Shown here piece by piece: positions 7,793-16,055 of a stretch of 64,000 nt of DNA; the stretch's first letter is position 1; every line of letters begins with the position of its first letter. A program made the translations under genes and the position numbers. The DNA is from Methyloligella solikamskensis. GTDB lineage: Bacteria; Pseudomonadota; Alphaproteobacteria; Rhizobiales; Methyloligellaceae. The notes beneath the pieces were generated by a model. It was given only the letters and a program-made list of their open reading frames with translations, ran no database searches and was not told the origin of the DNA. The stretch is from NCBI RefSeq assembly GCF_042676065.1, contig NZ_JBHTJO010000001.1:2170001-2234000 (forward strand), given 5' to 3'.

Positions 7793-8895
7793 TATGCGGC
7801 CTCCGTGGTCTTGAGACGGTCGGACAATGCGGCAAGCACGCTTGCGACGCTCGGGAGGCCCGAGCCTGCGCCTGTTGCCTTCACCATGCCGATACCGGAA
7901 ATTTCAGGCAGATAGAGCGCCGCGCCGTGGTCGACACCGGGCGTGGCCACCTCGATCACGATATCGGCGTCCTTCGGCTTCACGGTGCCGGGCGTGGCCA
8001 AGGCGATGGTCGGCACGCCCGTGGGCGCCGATTCCTTGCCCTTCCCGAACGCATCGATCCAAACCAGCGCATCGGCCTCCAGGTCCGCAATCATACGGCA
8101 GGCATCGAACTGCCAGGCATCGTGGACCGGATCGCCATGAGCGAAGCTGGTGCGCACCGGCAGACCGCAGGTCCATACCGAGCAGAGATTGACGCCGTCG
8201 CCATTGCCGGGGACCGGAACTGTGTAGAGGCCGGAGCGGGTCTTGTCGCAAAGCCTACGGATCATATCCAGGATGACGTGGAGCACCGGCTCGTCCAGTT
8301 CGTCCGGCGAATAGACGAAGACGGAGAACGCCGCTTCGCGCAGGTGCCCGGCGAGCTCCAAGAGAGCCTGGGGCAGCGCCTTCTTGGGATCGCCGAAGGG
8401 ATGCTCGTGGACCGCGGCCGCAAGCATGCCGACGGCGGTCGTCAGATCGACTTTCCGGATATCGATGGATTTGGTCTCCACCGTGTCGGGCAGCGCCATC
8501 GGCTTGGCACCGGTGGTGACCAGACGGCGCGGCTCTGCGCCGGGGCGCGGCAGGCTCTGCTTGGCCGGGAAGATCTTCTCCAGAAGGTCTGGATCGGTTT
8601 CCAGAGGCTTCTTGCCCAGTACGACAACGAGATCGGACCGGTTGCGCAACTCGCCGAGGCTGACGGGATTGGAGCCCGCTTCGCGCATCAGGCGATTGGC
8701 CCGGGCCATGCCGTCGCCACCCGCGTGATCGATCACCCCGCCGATTTCCTCGGCGAGGGTAAGCGCGGCTTCGGCGCCCGCGATATCGGTCATCAGACCT
8801 GCAATCAAAGGAAGGTTGGCTCGGTCCAGGAGCTCCGCTGCGCTCGCAAGCGCTTGCGACTCCTCGACCTCATTGCCGTTCAAATAGACCGCCAT
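7792..8895 (-). CDS. fhcB: Formyltransferase/hydrolase complex subunit B
   Basis: Subunit B of FhcABCD, homologous to the molybdopterin-containing FmdB/FwdB but shorter (367 aa). The N-terminus lacks the cysteine-rich iron-sulfur motif of the methanogen enzyme, consistent with a structural rather than redox role in methylotrophs. Family blocks include the N-terminal AGLMTDIAGAEAALTLAEE and DLVVVLGKKPLETDPDLLE. First gene of the fhcBADC run, 120 bp downstream of the pterin dehydratase gene. A possible sigma-70 promoter precedes it, but I could not define it confidently. Confidence 0.93.
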   Translation of the reverse strand: MAVYLNGNEVEESQALASAAELLDRANLPLIAGLMTDIAGAEAALTLAEEIGGVIDHAGGDGMARANRLMREAGSNPVSLGELRNRSDLVVVLGKKPLETDPDLLEKIFPAKQSLPRPGAEPRRLVTTGAKPMALPDTVETKSIDIRKVDLTTAVGMLAAAVHEHPFGDPKKALPQALLELAGHLREAAFSVFVYSPDELDEPVLHVILDMIRRLCDKTRSGLYTVPVPGNGDGVNLCSVWTCGLPVRTSFAHGDPVHDAWQFDACRMIADLEADALVWIDAFGKGKESAPTGVPTIALATPGTVKPKDADIVIEVATPGVDHGAALYLPEISGIGMVKATGAGSGLPSVASVLAALSDRLKTTEAA

Positions 8896-9015
8896 AGCGG
8901 CGCACCTTTATTCAGAAGCGAAGACCGGCGCAAGCATTCGAATGCGCGCAGGGCCGGCGGGGTTGAAGGACGCATGGGCGGCATCGTTGCGCGCCCAAGC
9001 GATTAGCGTGGCAGG

Positions 9016-9396
9016 TTACGATTTCGGCTTATCGTATTTGATATAGGCAAAGCGCTGATCGTCGGGCGTGCCCTCCAGGGCCCCATCCTCTACGCCGGGC
9101 TGCCAGTGAACCACCTCCTCGATCTTCTTCGCCAGTTCGAAATCCTTATCGGTGATTCCCTTGGCGGCGTGATTCTTCAGCCGAACCTCGACCCAGGCAT
9201 AGGATGCCGTGATATCAGGATGATGAAACGCGGCCTCGGCGAGATGGCCGATGGTGTTGATTACCATCAAGGTGCTTTTCCAGCTGGCGGTCTTGTATTT
9301 GCGGCGAATCCAGCCGTCTTCCAGATACCAGTGCGGGAGCTCCTTGAGCCGTTCTTCGCATTCCTTTTCGTCGTATACGCGTTCCGAATTAGCCAT
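9016..9396 (-). CDS. Pterin-4a-carbinolamine dehydratase-like protein
   Basis: 126 residues of the PCD/DCoH (PhhB) family, which dehydrates 4a-hydroxytetrahydropterins. The active-site block is present: HHPDI followed by SYAWVEVRLKNHAAKGITDK. The second conserved His is kept (NH), but the usual Thr before it is Asn. No phenylalanine hydroxylase gene is nearby. It lies just upstream of fhcB on the same strand, so it likely serves H4MPT chemistry, either in biosynthesis or in repair of oxidised pterin (inference). Confidence 0.85.
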   Translation of the reverse strand: MANSERVYDEKECEERLKELPHWYLEDGWIRRKYKTASWKSTLMVINTIGHLAEAAFHHPDITASYAWVEVRLKNHAAKGITDKDFELAKKIEEVVHWQPGVEDGALEGTPDDQRFAYIKYDKPKS

Positions 9397-9519
9397 GACA
9401 CCTGTCTTTGAAATATGTCGCTCGAGTACCTCGCGGTGGGAAAAACTCCACCCTCTTGCTTGACGCCAGCATACCGAGGGGCTTCATGCGCAGCAATGAA
9501 AGCTTCCCGGGAATGCGCC

Positions 9520-9903
9520 ATGCATGAGCTTGAACGCAACAAGAAGGTGGTGGTTTCGTTTTACAACCTTATGTTCAATCAATGCCGGCCGCGCGAAGCG
9601 ATCGAGCTTTATGCCGGTGCCGACTACCGACAGCACAATCCAGGCGTCGAGGACGGCAAGGCGGGCTTCATCGCCTATTTCGAGGAGATGGCGCGCCGCT
9701 ATCCCGGGAAGCGGGTAAACATCAAGCGTGTGATCGCCGAGGGCGATCACGTCGTTCTGCATTGCCATCAGGAATGGCCCGGCGATCACGACTGGGCCGG
9801 GATCGACATCTTCCGGTTGGATAAGGATGGCAAGATCGTTGAGCATTGGGACGTCCTGCAGATCGTGCCCGATACATCCGCCCACTCGAACGGAATGTTC
9901 TGA
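9520..9903 (+). CDS. SnoaL-like / NTF2-fold protein
   Basis: 127 residues of the SnoaL-like polyketide cyclase (nuclear transport factor 2 fold) family. Family blocks are clear: VSFYNLMFNQCRPREAIELY, YRQHNPGVEDGKAGF, GDHDWAGIDIFRLD and KIVEHWDVLQIVP. These proteins are abundant in proteobacteria, mostly of unknown substrate. I used the ATG at 9520 because family members begin about there; ATG 9496 is an alternative. It lies between the divergent pcd gene and mptG and may be unrelated to C1 metabolism. Confidence 0.82.
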   Translation: MHELERNKKVVVSFYNLMFNQCRPREAIELYAGADYRQHNPGVEDGKAGFIAYFEEMARRYPGKRVNIKRVIAEGDHVVLHCHQEWPGDHDWAGIDIFRLDKDGKIVEHWDVLQIVPDTSAHSNGMF

Positions 9904-9954
9904 GTACATTCTTCTGGGCGCATGGCTTTGCGTTGGCTCTGAGAAAGATCTCGA

Positions 9955-10959
9955 TTGACGAAATTTGATCGCATACCCGCCTCCGCCCCCGGAGGCCCCG
10001 GCGGAGCGTCCTGGCCGCAAAGCGTGTCGGTGACGACGCGGGCCCGCCTGCATTTCGGATTCTTCGATCCGAGCGGCCAAGGGGCGCAGCCTTTCGGGAG
10101 CTTCGGGCTGGGGCTCGACCGGCCGGTGACCGCGCTCACGCTTTCCCGCGCCGACGCGCTGACCGTTAGCGGACCGGAAAGCGAACGTGCAGGCAGCTAT
10201 CTCACCAAGCTTGCGGAGATGGCCGGCCGGGACGGCAACTACTCGCTTGATATCGCTTCGGCGATTCCCTCGCATTCAGGTCTCGGCTCGGGCACTCAGC
10301 TCGCTTTGGCCGTCGGGGCAGCGTTTGCCCGCATTGAGGGGCTCGCCCTCTCTCCGCGGGAGATCGCAAGCACCCTGGACCGGGGGCGCCGGTCGGGAAT
10401 CGGCATCGGCACGTTCGCCCGCGGCGGTGCTGTGATCGACGAGGGGCCGCGCGGCGGCGATCTTCCGGTGGTGCTGGCGCGGGCCGACTTCCCCGAAGAG
10501 TGGCGCGTGCTTCTGATCTTCGATCCGGACTGCAAGGGGCTGCACGGTTCAGGCGAGCTGGAAGCCTTCGCCACGGCGCCCGCCTTTCCGGATGCCGAAT
10601 CGGCCCGGCTTAAGCAGCGCTCGCTTCATTCGGCGCTGCCTGCCCTGACCGAGGGGTATTTCGATCGGTTCTGCGAAATCATCGGCCATCTGCAATCGGT
10701 CATGGGGCTCTATTTCGCCCCATATCAGGGTGGCCCCCTGGTGAGCGAAAACGTCAGCGCAGCGGTTCATTGGCTGCGCGGCGAAGGTTATCGCGGGGTG
10801 GGCCAGAGCTCGTGGGGTCCCACGGGGTTTGCCATCCTGCCGAGCGAGCAAGAATCCGACCGGCTGCTGGCCGACGCAGCGAAGCGGGACGAATTCTCTG
10901 GGCTTCGATTCGAGCTGGCCCGGGGCTGCAACGAGGGCGCCCTGATCGAGTGCCGGTGA
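9955..10959 (+). CDS. mptG: Beta-ribofuranosylaminobenzene 5'-phosphate synthase
   Basis: Committed step of methanopterin biosynthesis: condenses 4-aminobenzoate (or 4-hydroxybenzoate in some archaea) with PRPP, releasing CO2. 334 residues of the GHMP-kinase-like MptG family. The glycine-rich block PSHSGLGSGTQLALAV is near residue 105. RARLHFGFFDPSG near the start and GIGTFARGGAVIDEGP in the middle are family-typical. The start is the TTG at 9955 after GAGAAAG. It lies on the plus strand ahead of mtdB with 133 bp between. PABA for this enzyme could come from the nearby pabB-pabC. Confidence 0.93.
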   Translation: MTKFDRIPASAPGGPGGASWPQSVSVTTRARLHFGFFDPSGQGAQPFGSFGLGLDRPVTALTLSRADALTVSGPESERAGSYLTKLAEMAGRDGNYSLDIASAIPSHSGLGSGTQLALAVGAAFARIEGLALSPREIASTLDRGRRSGIGIGTFARGGAVIDEGPRGGDLPVVLARADFPEEWRVLLIFDPDCKGLHGSGELEAFATAPAFPDAESARLKQRSLHSALPALTEGYFDRFCEIIGHLQSVMGLYFAPYQGGPLVSENVSAAVHWLRGEGYRGVGQSSWGPTGFAILPSEQESDRLLADAAKRDEFSGLRFELARGCNEGALIECR

Positions 10960-11014
10960 CGGGGAGCGGCTGGCCCCGGCCATCGCCGCGATCCTTCTAG
11001 GACTTGTGCCGCCT

Positions 11015-11048
11015 TCAACCGTTTGCCAGATATGCTGTGACCGGTTGA
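11015..11048. promoter_or_regulatory. Inverted repeat upstream of mtdB, candidate operator
   Basis: TCAACCG (11015-11021) and CGGTTGA (11042-11048) are perfect inverted arms separated by 20 bases, centred about 62 bp before the mtdB start. They could be a regulator binding site or part of a leader hairpin; no regulator is identified. Confidence 0.35.
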
Positions 11049-11092
11049 GACGTTCGCTATTCGATTACGAAATTTTTGGGAGATGAAGGTCC

Positions 11093-11989
11093 ATGGCGCA
11101 TCGCCACATTCTGCACATGCTCACCCCGCTCAAATATATGAGCCCCTTCGACGTCAACATGGCGGTGGATGCAGGGTTCGACGTGGTGATCCCTTATACA
11201 AACGTCACCGAGAGCGACGTGAACGGGCTGGTGCAGGACGCGATCTTCTCCCGCGGACCGGAAGGCGTGAAGCAGACCGGCATCTTCATCGGCGGCAAGC
11301 GCGCCATCGAAGCCCTGAACATGATGGATAAGGCGAAGGAGGCCATGGTGCCGCCCTTCGAGATCTCCGTCTTCGCCGATCCGGCAGGCTCCTTCACCAC
11401 CGCCGCGGCCATGGTCGCCTGCGCCAACAAGGCGCTGGAGGACAAGTTCGACACCGGGCTGAAGGACAAGCGTATCGCCATCTATGGCGGCACGGGTGTG
11501 GTGGGCTTCGCGTCCGCCGTGATCGCAGGGCTGCATGGTGCGACCCCGGTTCTCGTCGGCTATGACGGGCCGGAGCGGGTGCGCCGCCTGGCGGAAGAGT
11601 CCAACGAGCGCTTCGACGCCAATCTGCAATATGCCGACGGCAGCACCGAATCCCAGAAGACCGACATTCTGAAAGAGTGCGACATGACGTTCTCCGCCGG
11701 TCCGGCCGGGCGTCAGCTTCTCACCACCAACCAGCTGAAAGAGGCCGACAAGCTTCTCGTGGCGGCGGATGTGAACGCCGTTCCGCCGGCCGGCATCGAG
11801 GGTGTCGGCATCAAGGATAACGGCGAGCCCATCGACGGACTGAAGACGGTCGGCATCGGCGCGCTCGCCATCGGCGACGTGAAGTACAAGACCGAGGCCG
11901 GGCTGTTCAAAAAGATGCTGGAATCCGACAAGCCGCTCTATCTCGATTTCCGCGACGCCTACGACCTTGCCAAGACCATCGCACCGTAG
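11093..11989 (+). CDS. mtdB: NAD(P)-dependent methylene-H4MPT dehydrogenase
   Basis: Oxidises methylene-H4MPT to methenyl-H4MPT in the cytoplasm. 298 residues. The N-terminal substrate domain begins HILHMLTPLKYMSPFDVNMA. The Rossmann motif is at about residues 127-145 (RIAIYGGTGVVGFASAVIAG). Sequence and context fit MtdB better than the NADP-specific MtdA, because it clusters with mch, fae and cofactor genes. Start ATG 11093 follows GAAGG. Its end overlaps the next gene by 23 bp. Confidence 0.94.
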   Translation: MAHRHILHMLTPLKYMSPFDVNMAVDAGFDVVIPYTNVTESDVNGLVQDAIFSRGPEGVKQTGIFIGGKRAIEALNMMDKAKEAMVPPFEISVFADPAGSFTTAAAMVACANKALEDKFDTGLKDKRIAIYGGTGVVGFASAVIAGLHGATPVLVGYDGPERVRRLAEESNERFDANLQYADGSTESQKTDILKECDMTFSAGPAGRQLLTTNQLKEADKLLVAADVNAVPPAGIEGVGIKDNGEPIDGLKTVGIGALAIGDVKYKTEAGLFKKMLESDKPLYLDFRDAYDLAKTIAP

Positions 11990-13112
11990 CGGTGCGTCCG
12001 TCCTGATCGCGGCGGTCTCGGCCCGAAGCCTGGCCGCCGCCGCGTCACGGGCGGGGCTTACGCCGCTCACGGTCGATTTCTTCGCCGATCGCGACACACA
12101 AAAGATTGCGGCCAAGAGCCTGACCTTCGACGGGCCGATGAAGGCAGGGATCGCGCAGGACGATCTTCTCGACAAGCTGGTCCGTCTCGCCGACGCCGCC
12201 CCCTCCCCGCCGATAGGCTTTCTCTATGGCTCGGGCTTCGAGACGAACCCAGACATGCTGGAGGCGATCGCTCGGCGCTGGCCTGTGCTTGGGAACGCCG
12301 CGGAGACCGTTGCCACGGTGAAGGATCCCGCGCGCTTTTTCGAAACGCTCGATGCGCTCGACATCCCCCATCCGAAGACGCAAATGACGAGGCCGTCCTC
12401 TCCCGAGGGCTGGCTGGCGAAGCGGATCGGCGGCGCCGGCGGGAGCCATGTGGGGCCCGCAACGGCAGCCCATTCCGACGGCGTCTACTATCAGCGTCAG
12501 GTGGAGGGCGTGCCCGCCTCCCTGCTCTTCGTCGCCAACGGACGCGAGATCACGCCGCTTGGGTTTAGCGCCCAATGGTCCGCGCCGGGCGACCGGTCTC
12601 CCTGGCGCTATGGCGGCGCGGTGCGGCCGGCCGATCTTCCCGAGGCTGTCGAAGGACGGATGATGGAAGCGGTTGCATCGCTCGTCGCGGCGTTCGGAGT
12701 GGTGGGGCTCGGCAGCGCCGATTTTCTCGTCGCGAGCGACACCGCCCGGCTCCTGGAGATCAATCCGCGGCCAGGAGCGACCCTCGATATCTTCGACGAT
12801 GCGGACAGTCCGCTGATTTCATTTCACCTTGACGCGGTGACGAGGCGAAAGCTACCCAGCCTGCGAGGGATGAGCGATGCGGCCGCCAGCGCGGTCGTTT
12901 TTGCGACGCGCGGGGTAACTGTTCCGGCGGCATTTGCATGGCCGGAATGGGCTTCCGATATACCGAAACCGGGCGAGCATATCGCAAAGGACGGGCCCAT
13001 CTGCACGGTGGTGGCCCGGGAGAGGACGAAGGACCAGGCACGGCAGCTCGCCGAGACGCGGGTCCGGGACATCATGGCTGCGCTGAGCGGCGTACAGGAG
13101 GGTTTTAAGTGA
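11967..13112 (+). CDS. ATP-grasp protein of the H4MPT cluster (OrfY type)
   Basis: 381 residues resembling COG2232, predicted ATP-dependent carboligases (ATP-grasp fold) found next to H4MPT genes in methylotrophs (OrfY). It starts with a Rossmann-like segment (VLIAAVSARSLAAAASRAG). The C-terminal ATP-grasp part has LGSADFLV and the acidic metal-binding strand LLEINPRPGATLDIFDD. The substrate is unknown; by fold it should join an acid to an amine using ATP, so a step in H4MPT or methylofuran side-chain assembly is plausible. The most upstream usable start is the TTG at 11967, inside mtdB; no better in-frame start exists before the conserved N-terminus. Its stop overlaps mch by 4 bp. Confidence 0.85.
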   Translation: MPRPSHRSGASVLIAAVSARSLAAAASRAGLTPLTVDFFADRDTQKIAAKSLTFDGPMKAGIAQDDLLDKLVRLADAAPSPPIGFLYGSGFETNPDMLEAIARRWPVLGNAAETVATVKDPARFFETLDALDIPHPKTQMTRPSSPEGWLAKRIGGAGGSHVGPATAAHSDGVYYQRQVEGVPASLLFVANGREITPLGFSAQWSAPGDRSPWRYGGAVRPADLPEAVEGRMMEAVASLVAAFGVVGLGSADFLVASDTARLLEINPRPGATLDIFDDADSPLISFHLDAVTRRKLPSLRGMSDAAASAVVFATRGVTVPAAFAWPEWASDIPKPGEHIAKDGPICTVVARERTKDQARQLAETRVRDIMAALSGVQEGFK

Positions 13113-14089
13113 GCGACAAGATCGAGGCGCCGAGCGTCAACAAGACTGTGAAGCCGATCGTGGAGAAGATGATCGCCGAAGCGGATCAGCTTCGCATCAA
13201 GGTCTCGAAAGGCGCGTCCGGCGAGACGCTGATCGATTGCGGCGACAAGGCCCCGGGCGGGCTGGAAGCCGGACGCCGCATGGCGGAGGTCTGCCTCGGC
13301 GGGCTCGGCACGGTCACCTTCGATGTCGCCGACACGGCAAGCCCCTGGGCGTTCAATGTCACCGTCCACACCAGTCAGCCTGTGATCGCTTGCCTCGGCT
13401 CCCAGTACGCGGGCTGGAGCCTTTCGGCCAAGAAGGACGACGGCAAGACCTATTACGTGCTTGGCTCCGGGCCGGGCCGCGCGCTCGGCTCGTCGGAGCC
13501 GCTCTTCGAGGAGCTGGGCTATCGCGACAAGGCCGATGAGGCCTTCTTCGTGCTCGAAGCGGACGAGGCGCCGCCTGCTCCGCTCGTGAAAGAGGTCGCC
13601 GAGGCCTGCAAGGTGAAGCCGGAGAACCTCACCTTTATTTATGCGCCCACCACCAGCCTTGCCGGCATGGTGCAGATCATCGGGCGCAGCCTGGAGGTCG
13701 CGCTGCACAAGGCCCATGAGCTGCATTTCCCGCTTGAGAATATCGTCGACGGCATCGCCTCGGCACCGCTTGCGCCGCCTGCCCCCGACTTCGTTCAGGC
13801 CATGGGACGCACCAACGACGCCATCATCTATGGCGGCCGCGTGCAGCTCTATGTGAACGGCGACGAAGCGGCGGCCAAGGAGCTCGCCGAGAAGCTACCG
13901 AGCTCGGCCTCCAAGGATTACGGCCAGCCGTTTGCCGAGATCTTCTCCGCCGTGAAGGGCGACTTCTACGCCATCGACAAGATGCTGTTCAGCCCGGCCC
14001 AGGCCATGGTGAGCGCGCTGGAGAGCGGCAAGAGCTTCCAAGGCGGCGAGATCGACGAGACGCTTCTGAACCGCTGCTTCTCCAAATAG
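13109..14089 (+). CDS. mch: Methenyl-H4MPT cyclohydrolase
   Basis: Hydrolyses methenyl-H4MPT to 5-formyl-H4MPT, the substrate of FhcD. 326 residues, the usual family length. Family segments include SVNKTVKPIVEKMIAEAD, GLEAGRRMAEVCLGGLGTV, and PAPDFVQAMGRTNDAIIYGG. GTG start at 13109, coupled to the preceding ATP-grasp gene by a 4-bp overlap and preceded by AGGAGG at 13098-13103. Soluble, no signal peptide. Confidence 0.96.
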   Translation: MSDKIEAPSVNKTVKPIVEKMIAEADQLRIKVSKGASGETLIDCGDKAPGGLEAGRRMAEVCLGGLGTVTFDVADTASPWAFNVTVHTSQPVIACLGSQYAGWSLSAKKDDGKTYYVLGSGPGRALGSSEPLFEELGYRDKADEAFFVLEADEAPPAPLVKEVAEACKVKPENLTFIYAPTTSLAGMVQIIGRSLEVALHKAHELHFPLENIVDGIASAPLAPPAPDFVQAMGRTNDAIIYGGRVQLYVNGDEAAAKELAEKLPSSASKDYGQPFAEIFSAVKGDFYAIDKMLFSPAQAMVSALESGKSFQGGEIDETLLNRCFSK

Positions 14090-14104
14090 CGTAAGACCGC
14101 ATAG

Positions 14105-15085
14105 ATGGCAGACATCACGCCTCTCGCCTCCAACTCAGGCGACCGCACCCAGCCGCGGCCGCGCCGGGACGCACCGATCCTCCTGTTCGGAGACGGCAAG
14201 GACTGGCACGGCAAGAGCCTGGGCCGCGCCTTCGAGGCGCGGGGCATTGCGCCCATCACCGTGCCTTTGGGCGCGTGTGGCTTCGACACGACGAAGCCTC
14301 ACGGACTCGCGATTCCGGGCCTCGGAGATGAGCTGCCCGCAGCTGCCTTCGTGCGCTTCGTGCCCGGGGGCAGCTTCGAGCAGGTCACCATGTATCTCGG
14401 CGTGCTCCATGCCTTGCGGGATTCGGGCGTGCTGGTCTGGAACGATGCGCGTACCATCGAGGCCTGCGTCGACAAATCGACCACCAGCTTCCGCCTGGCG
14501 AAGGCGGGCCTGCGGACGCCGCGCAGCTGGACAACGGTGCATCGCGACGAGGCGGTCGACATCGTGAAGCGTCTCCAGGCCGAAGGTCTCAAGGCGGTGC
14601 AAAAGCCTCTCTTCGGCGCGCAAGGGAACGGGCTAGTGCTCGTCGAAACGCCGGACGATCTGGCGCCCGACGAGGAGGTGAACGGGACCTATTACCTGCA
14701 GGAGTTCGTGCCCCCTGCCCTGGACGATCAGTATCAGGACTGGCGCATCTTCGTCTGCCGCGGCCAGGTGGTCGCCGCGATGCTGCGCCACGGGCTGAGC
14801 TGGATCACCAATATCAAGCAGGGTGCGCGCGCCAAGGCGGCGATCCCGTCGCAAGATCTGAGCGATATGGCACTTAATGCTGCGGCGTGCGTTGGTGCCG
14901 ATTACGCCGGCGTCGACGTGATCCAATCGCGGGACGGCGGCTTCCTTGTTTTGGAGGTGAACAGCATGCCGGCCTGGAACGGTCTTCAGAAGGTCACCAA
15001 GTTCGGCATTACCGAACAGGTGGTGGACGCTTTCCTCGATGCCGCCTTTGCCCATGGCCAGGCGGCGGAACGAGATAAGGCATGA
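14105..15085 (+). CDS. RimK-like ATP-grasp ligase of the H4MPT cluster (Orf5 type)
   Basis: 326 residues with a RimK/glutathione-synthetase-type ATP-grasp fold. Visible elements are DARTIEACVDKSTTSFRLAK (entry to the domain), KAVQKPLFGAQGNGLVLVE (ATP-binding lysine and Gly-rich loop), YYLQEFV, DWRIFVCRGQVVAAMLR and the metal-binding FLVLEVNSMPAWNGL. RimK relatives add glutamate to acids or build poly-glutamate tails. Methylofuran of methylotrophs is reported to carry a polyglutamate chain, so this is a candidate ligase, though the substrate is not established. It starts 15 bp after mch, and its stop overlaps the next gene by 4 bp. Confidence 0.87.
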   Translation: MADITPLASNSGDRTQPRPRRDAPILLFGDGKDWHGKSLGRAFEARGIAPITVPLGACGFDTTKPHGLAIPGLGDELPAAAFVRFVPGGSFEQVTMYLGVLHALRDSGVLVWNDARTIEACVDKSTTSFRLAKAGLRTPRSWTTVHRDEAVDIVKRLQAEGLKAVQKPLFGAQGNGLVLVETPDDLAPDEEVNGTYYLQEFVPPALDDQYQDWRIFVCRGQVVAAMLRHGLSWITNIKQGARAKAAIPSQDLSDMALNAAACVGADYAGVDVIQSRDGGFLVLEVNSMPAWNGLQKVTKFGITEQVVDAFLDAAFAHGQAAERDKA

Positions 15086-15942
15086 GCGAAGGGCTTTCCG
15101 ACGACGCCATCGCCAAGACGTATATCGAATCCTGTTTGGCGGAGCTGGACGCGCTGAAGCCCGGCAACGTCCACCGCTATGCCGACGATCCGCGTCACGT
15201 GGTTTCGGATTTCGAGAAGAGTGCGGAAGTCTCCGCCCCGTTCGTGGCCGATTCCGAACTCGGGGTCGGCGAACGCATCAAACGTGCGGCTGAAGCGACG
15301 GCGGATGCCTGCGGCACCAATACGAATCTCGGGATCATCCTGTTGACGGCGCCGCTCGCGGCCGCTGCTCAGCGGAGTTCAAAGAAGGATCTTCAGCACC
15401 GGGTGGCGAAGATTCTGATGAAGCTAGACCGGTCCGATGCGCAGGCTGCCTATGCCGGCATCCGAGCGGCGAATGCTGGCGGGCTCGGCGAGGTTCCCGA
15501 ACACGATGTCGCCGAGGAAGCCTCGACCTCGCTGCTAGAAGCGATGTCCGCTGCGCAAAGCCGCGACCGAATTGCCTGGAACTACACCCATGATTTCGCT
15601 GACATTTTTGAAATCGGCCTGCCCGCTTTGGTGGACGCGATGGAGCGGTGGAGTGATCCGAACTGGGCTCTTGCCGCAGTGTATATGACGTTCCTCGCCG
15701 CTGAGCCCGATAGCCTGATCGCGCGCAAGCACGGAATGGAAAAGGCGAGCGAGGTACGCGAGGAAGCGGCCGAGCTGACAGAAAAATTTTTGGCTTCCTC
15801 GGAGCCCGAAAAATTCACCTCTGAGATGCTCTGTTCCGACCGGTCACTCAAAAAACGTGGCCTGAATCCGGGCACTACAGCCGACCTCACGGTTGCGACA
15901 TTATTCGCCGACCGGCTGCAACGGCTCGAATCCGCTCAATAA
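15082..15942 (+). CDS. CitG-like protein of the H4MPT cluster (Orf7 type)
   Basis: 286 residues related to triphosphoribosyl-dephospho-CoA synthase (CitG/MdcB, COG1767). The family motif is seen at about residue 27 (ALKPGNVHRYAD), with GTNTNLGIILLTAPLAAAA and the C-terminal LKKRGLNPGTTADLTVATLF also typical. No citrate or malonate lyase genes are near, so the CoA-derivative reaction is unlikely to be its role. Conservation beside mch and fae points to a step in H4MPT or methylofuran synthesis (inference). GTG-free: it starts at ATG 15082 overlapping the ligase stop by 4 bp. Confidence 0.85.
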   Translation: MSEGLSDDAIAKTYIESCLAELDALKPGNVHRYADDPRHVVSDFEKSAEVSAPFVADSELGVGERIKRAAEATADACGTNTNLGIILLTAPLAAAAQRSSKKDLQHRVAKILMKLDRSDAQAAYAGIRAANAGGLGEVPEHDVAEEASTSLLEAMSAAQSRDRIAWNYTHDFADIFEIGLPALVDAMERWSDPNWALAAVYMTFLAAEPDSLIARKHGMEKASEVREEAAELTEKFLASSEPEKFTSEMLCSDRSLKKRGLNPGTTADLTVATLFADRLQRLESAQ

Positions 15943-15968
15943 AAGGCCTTATTCTGCGGATAATCGAC

Positions 15969-15998
15969 TTGCTCCTGACATCGACGCCTGCTTATGTT
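15969..15998 (+). promoter_or_regulatory. Possible sigma-70 promoter for fae
   Basis: TTGCTC (15969-15974), an 18-base spacer and TATGTT (15993-15998) resemble a housekeeping promoter. It would give a leader of about 130 bases containing two hairpins. fae is usually very highly expressed, so a dedicated promoter is expected. Confidence 0.35.
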
Positions 15999-16005
15999 GC
16001 CCCGG

Positions 16006-16055
16006 CAACTCCGCACAGGAGTTGTGAACGAAGAGCGTTTGAGGCATAGCGCTCT
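16006..16055 (+). promoter_or_regulatory. Two hairpins in the fae leader
   Basis: First hairpin: CAACTCC (16006-16012) pairs with GGAGTTG (16018-16024) around a five-base loop. Second: AGAGCG (16032-16037) pairs with CGCTCT (16050-16055). Both lie between the putative promoter and the ribosome binding site and might stabilise the mRNA or be regulatory. Confidence 0.4.
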
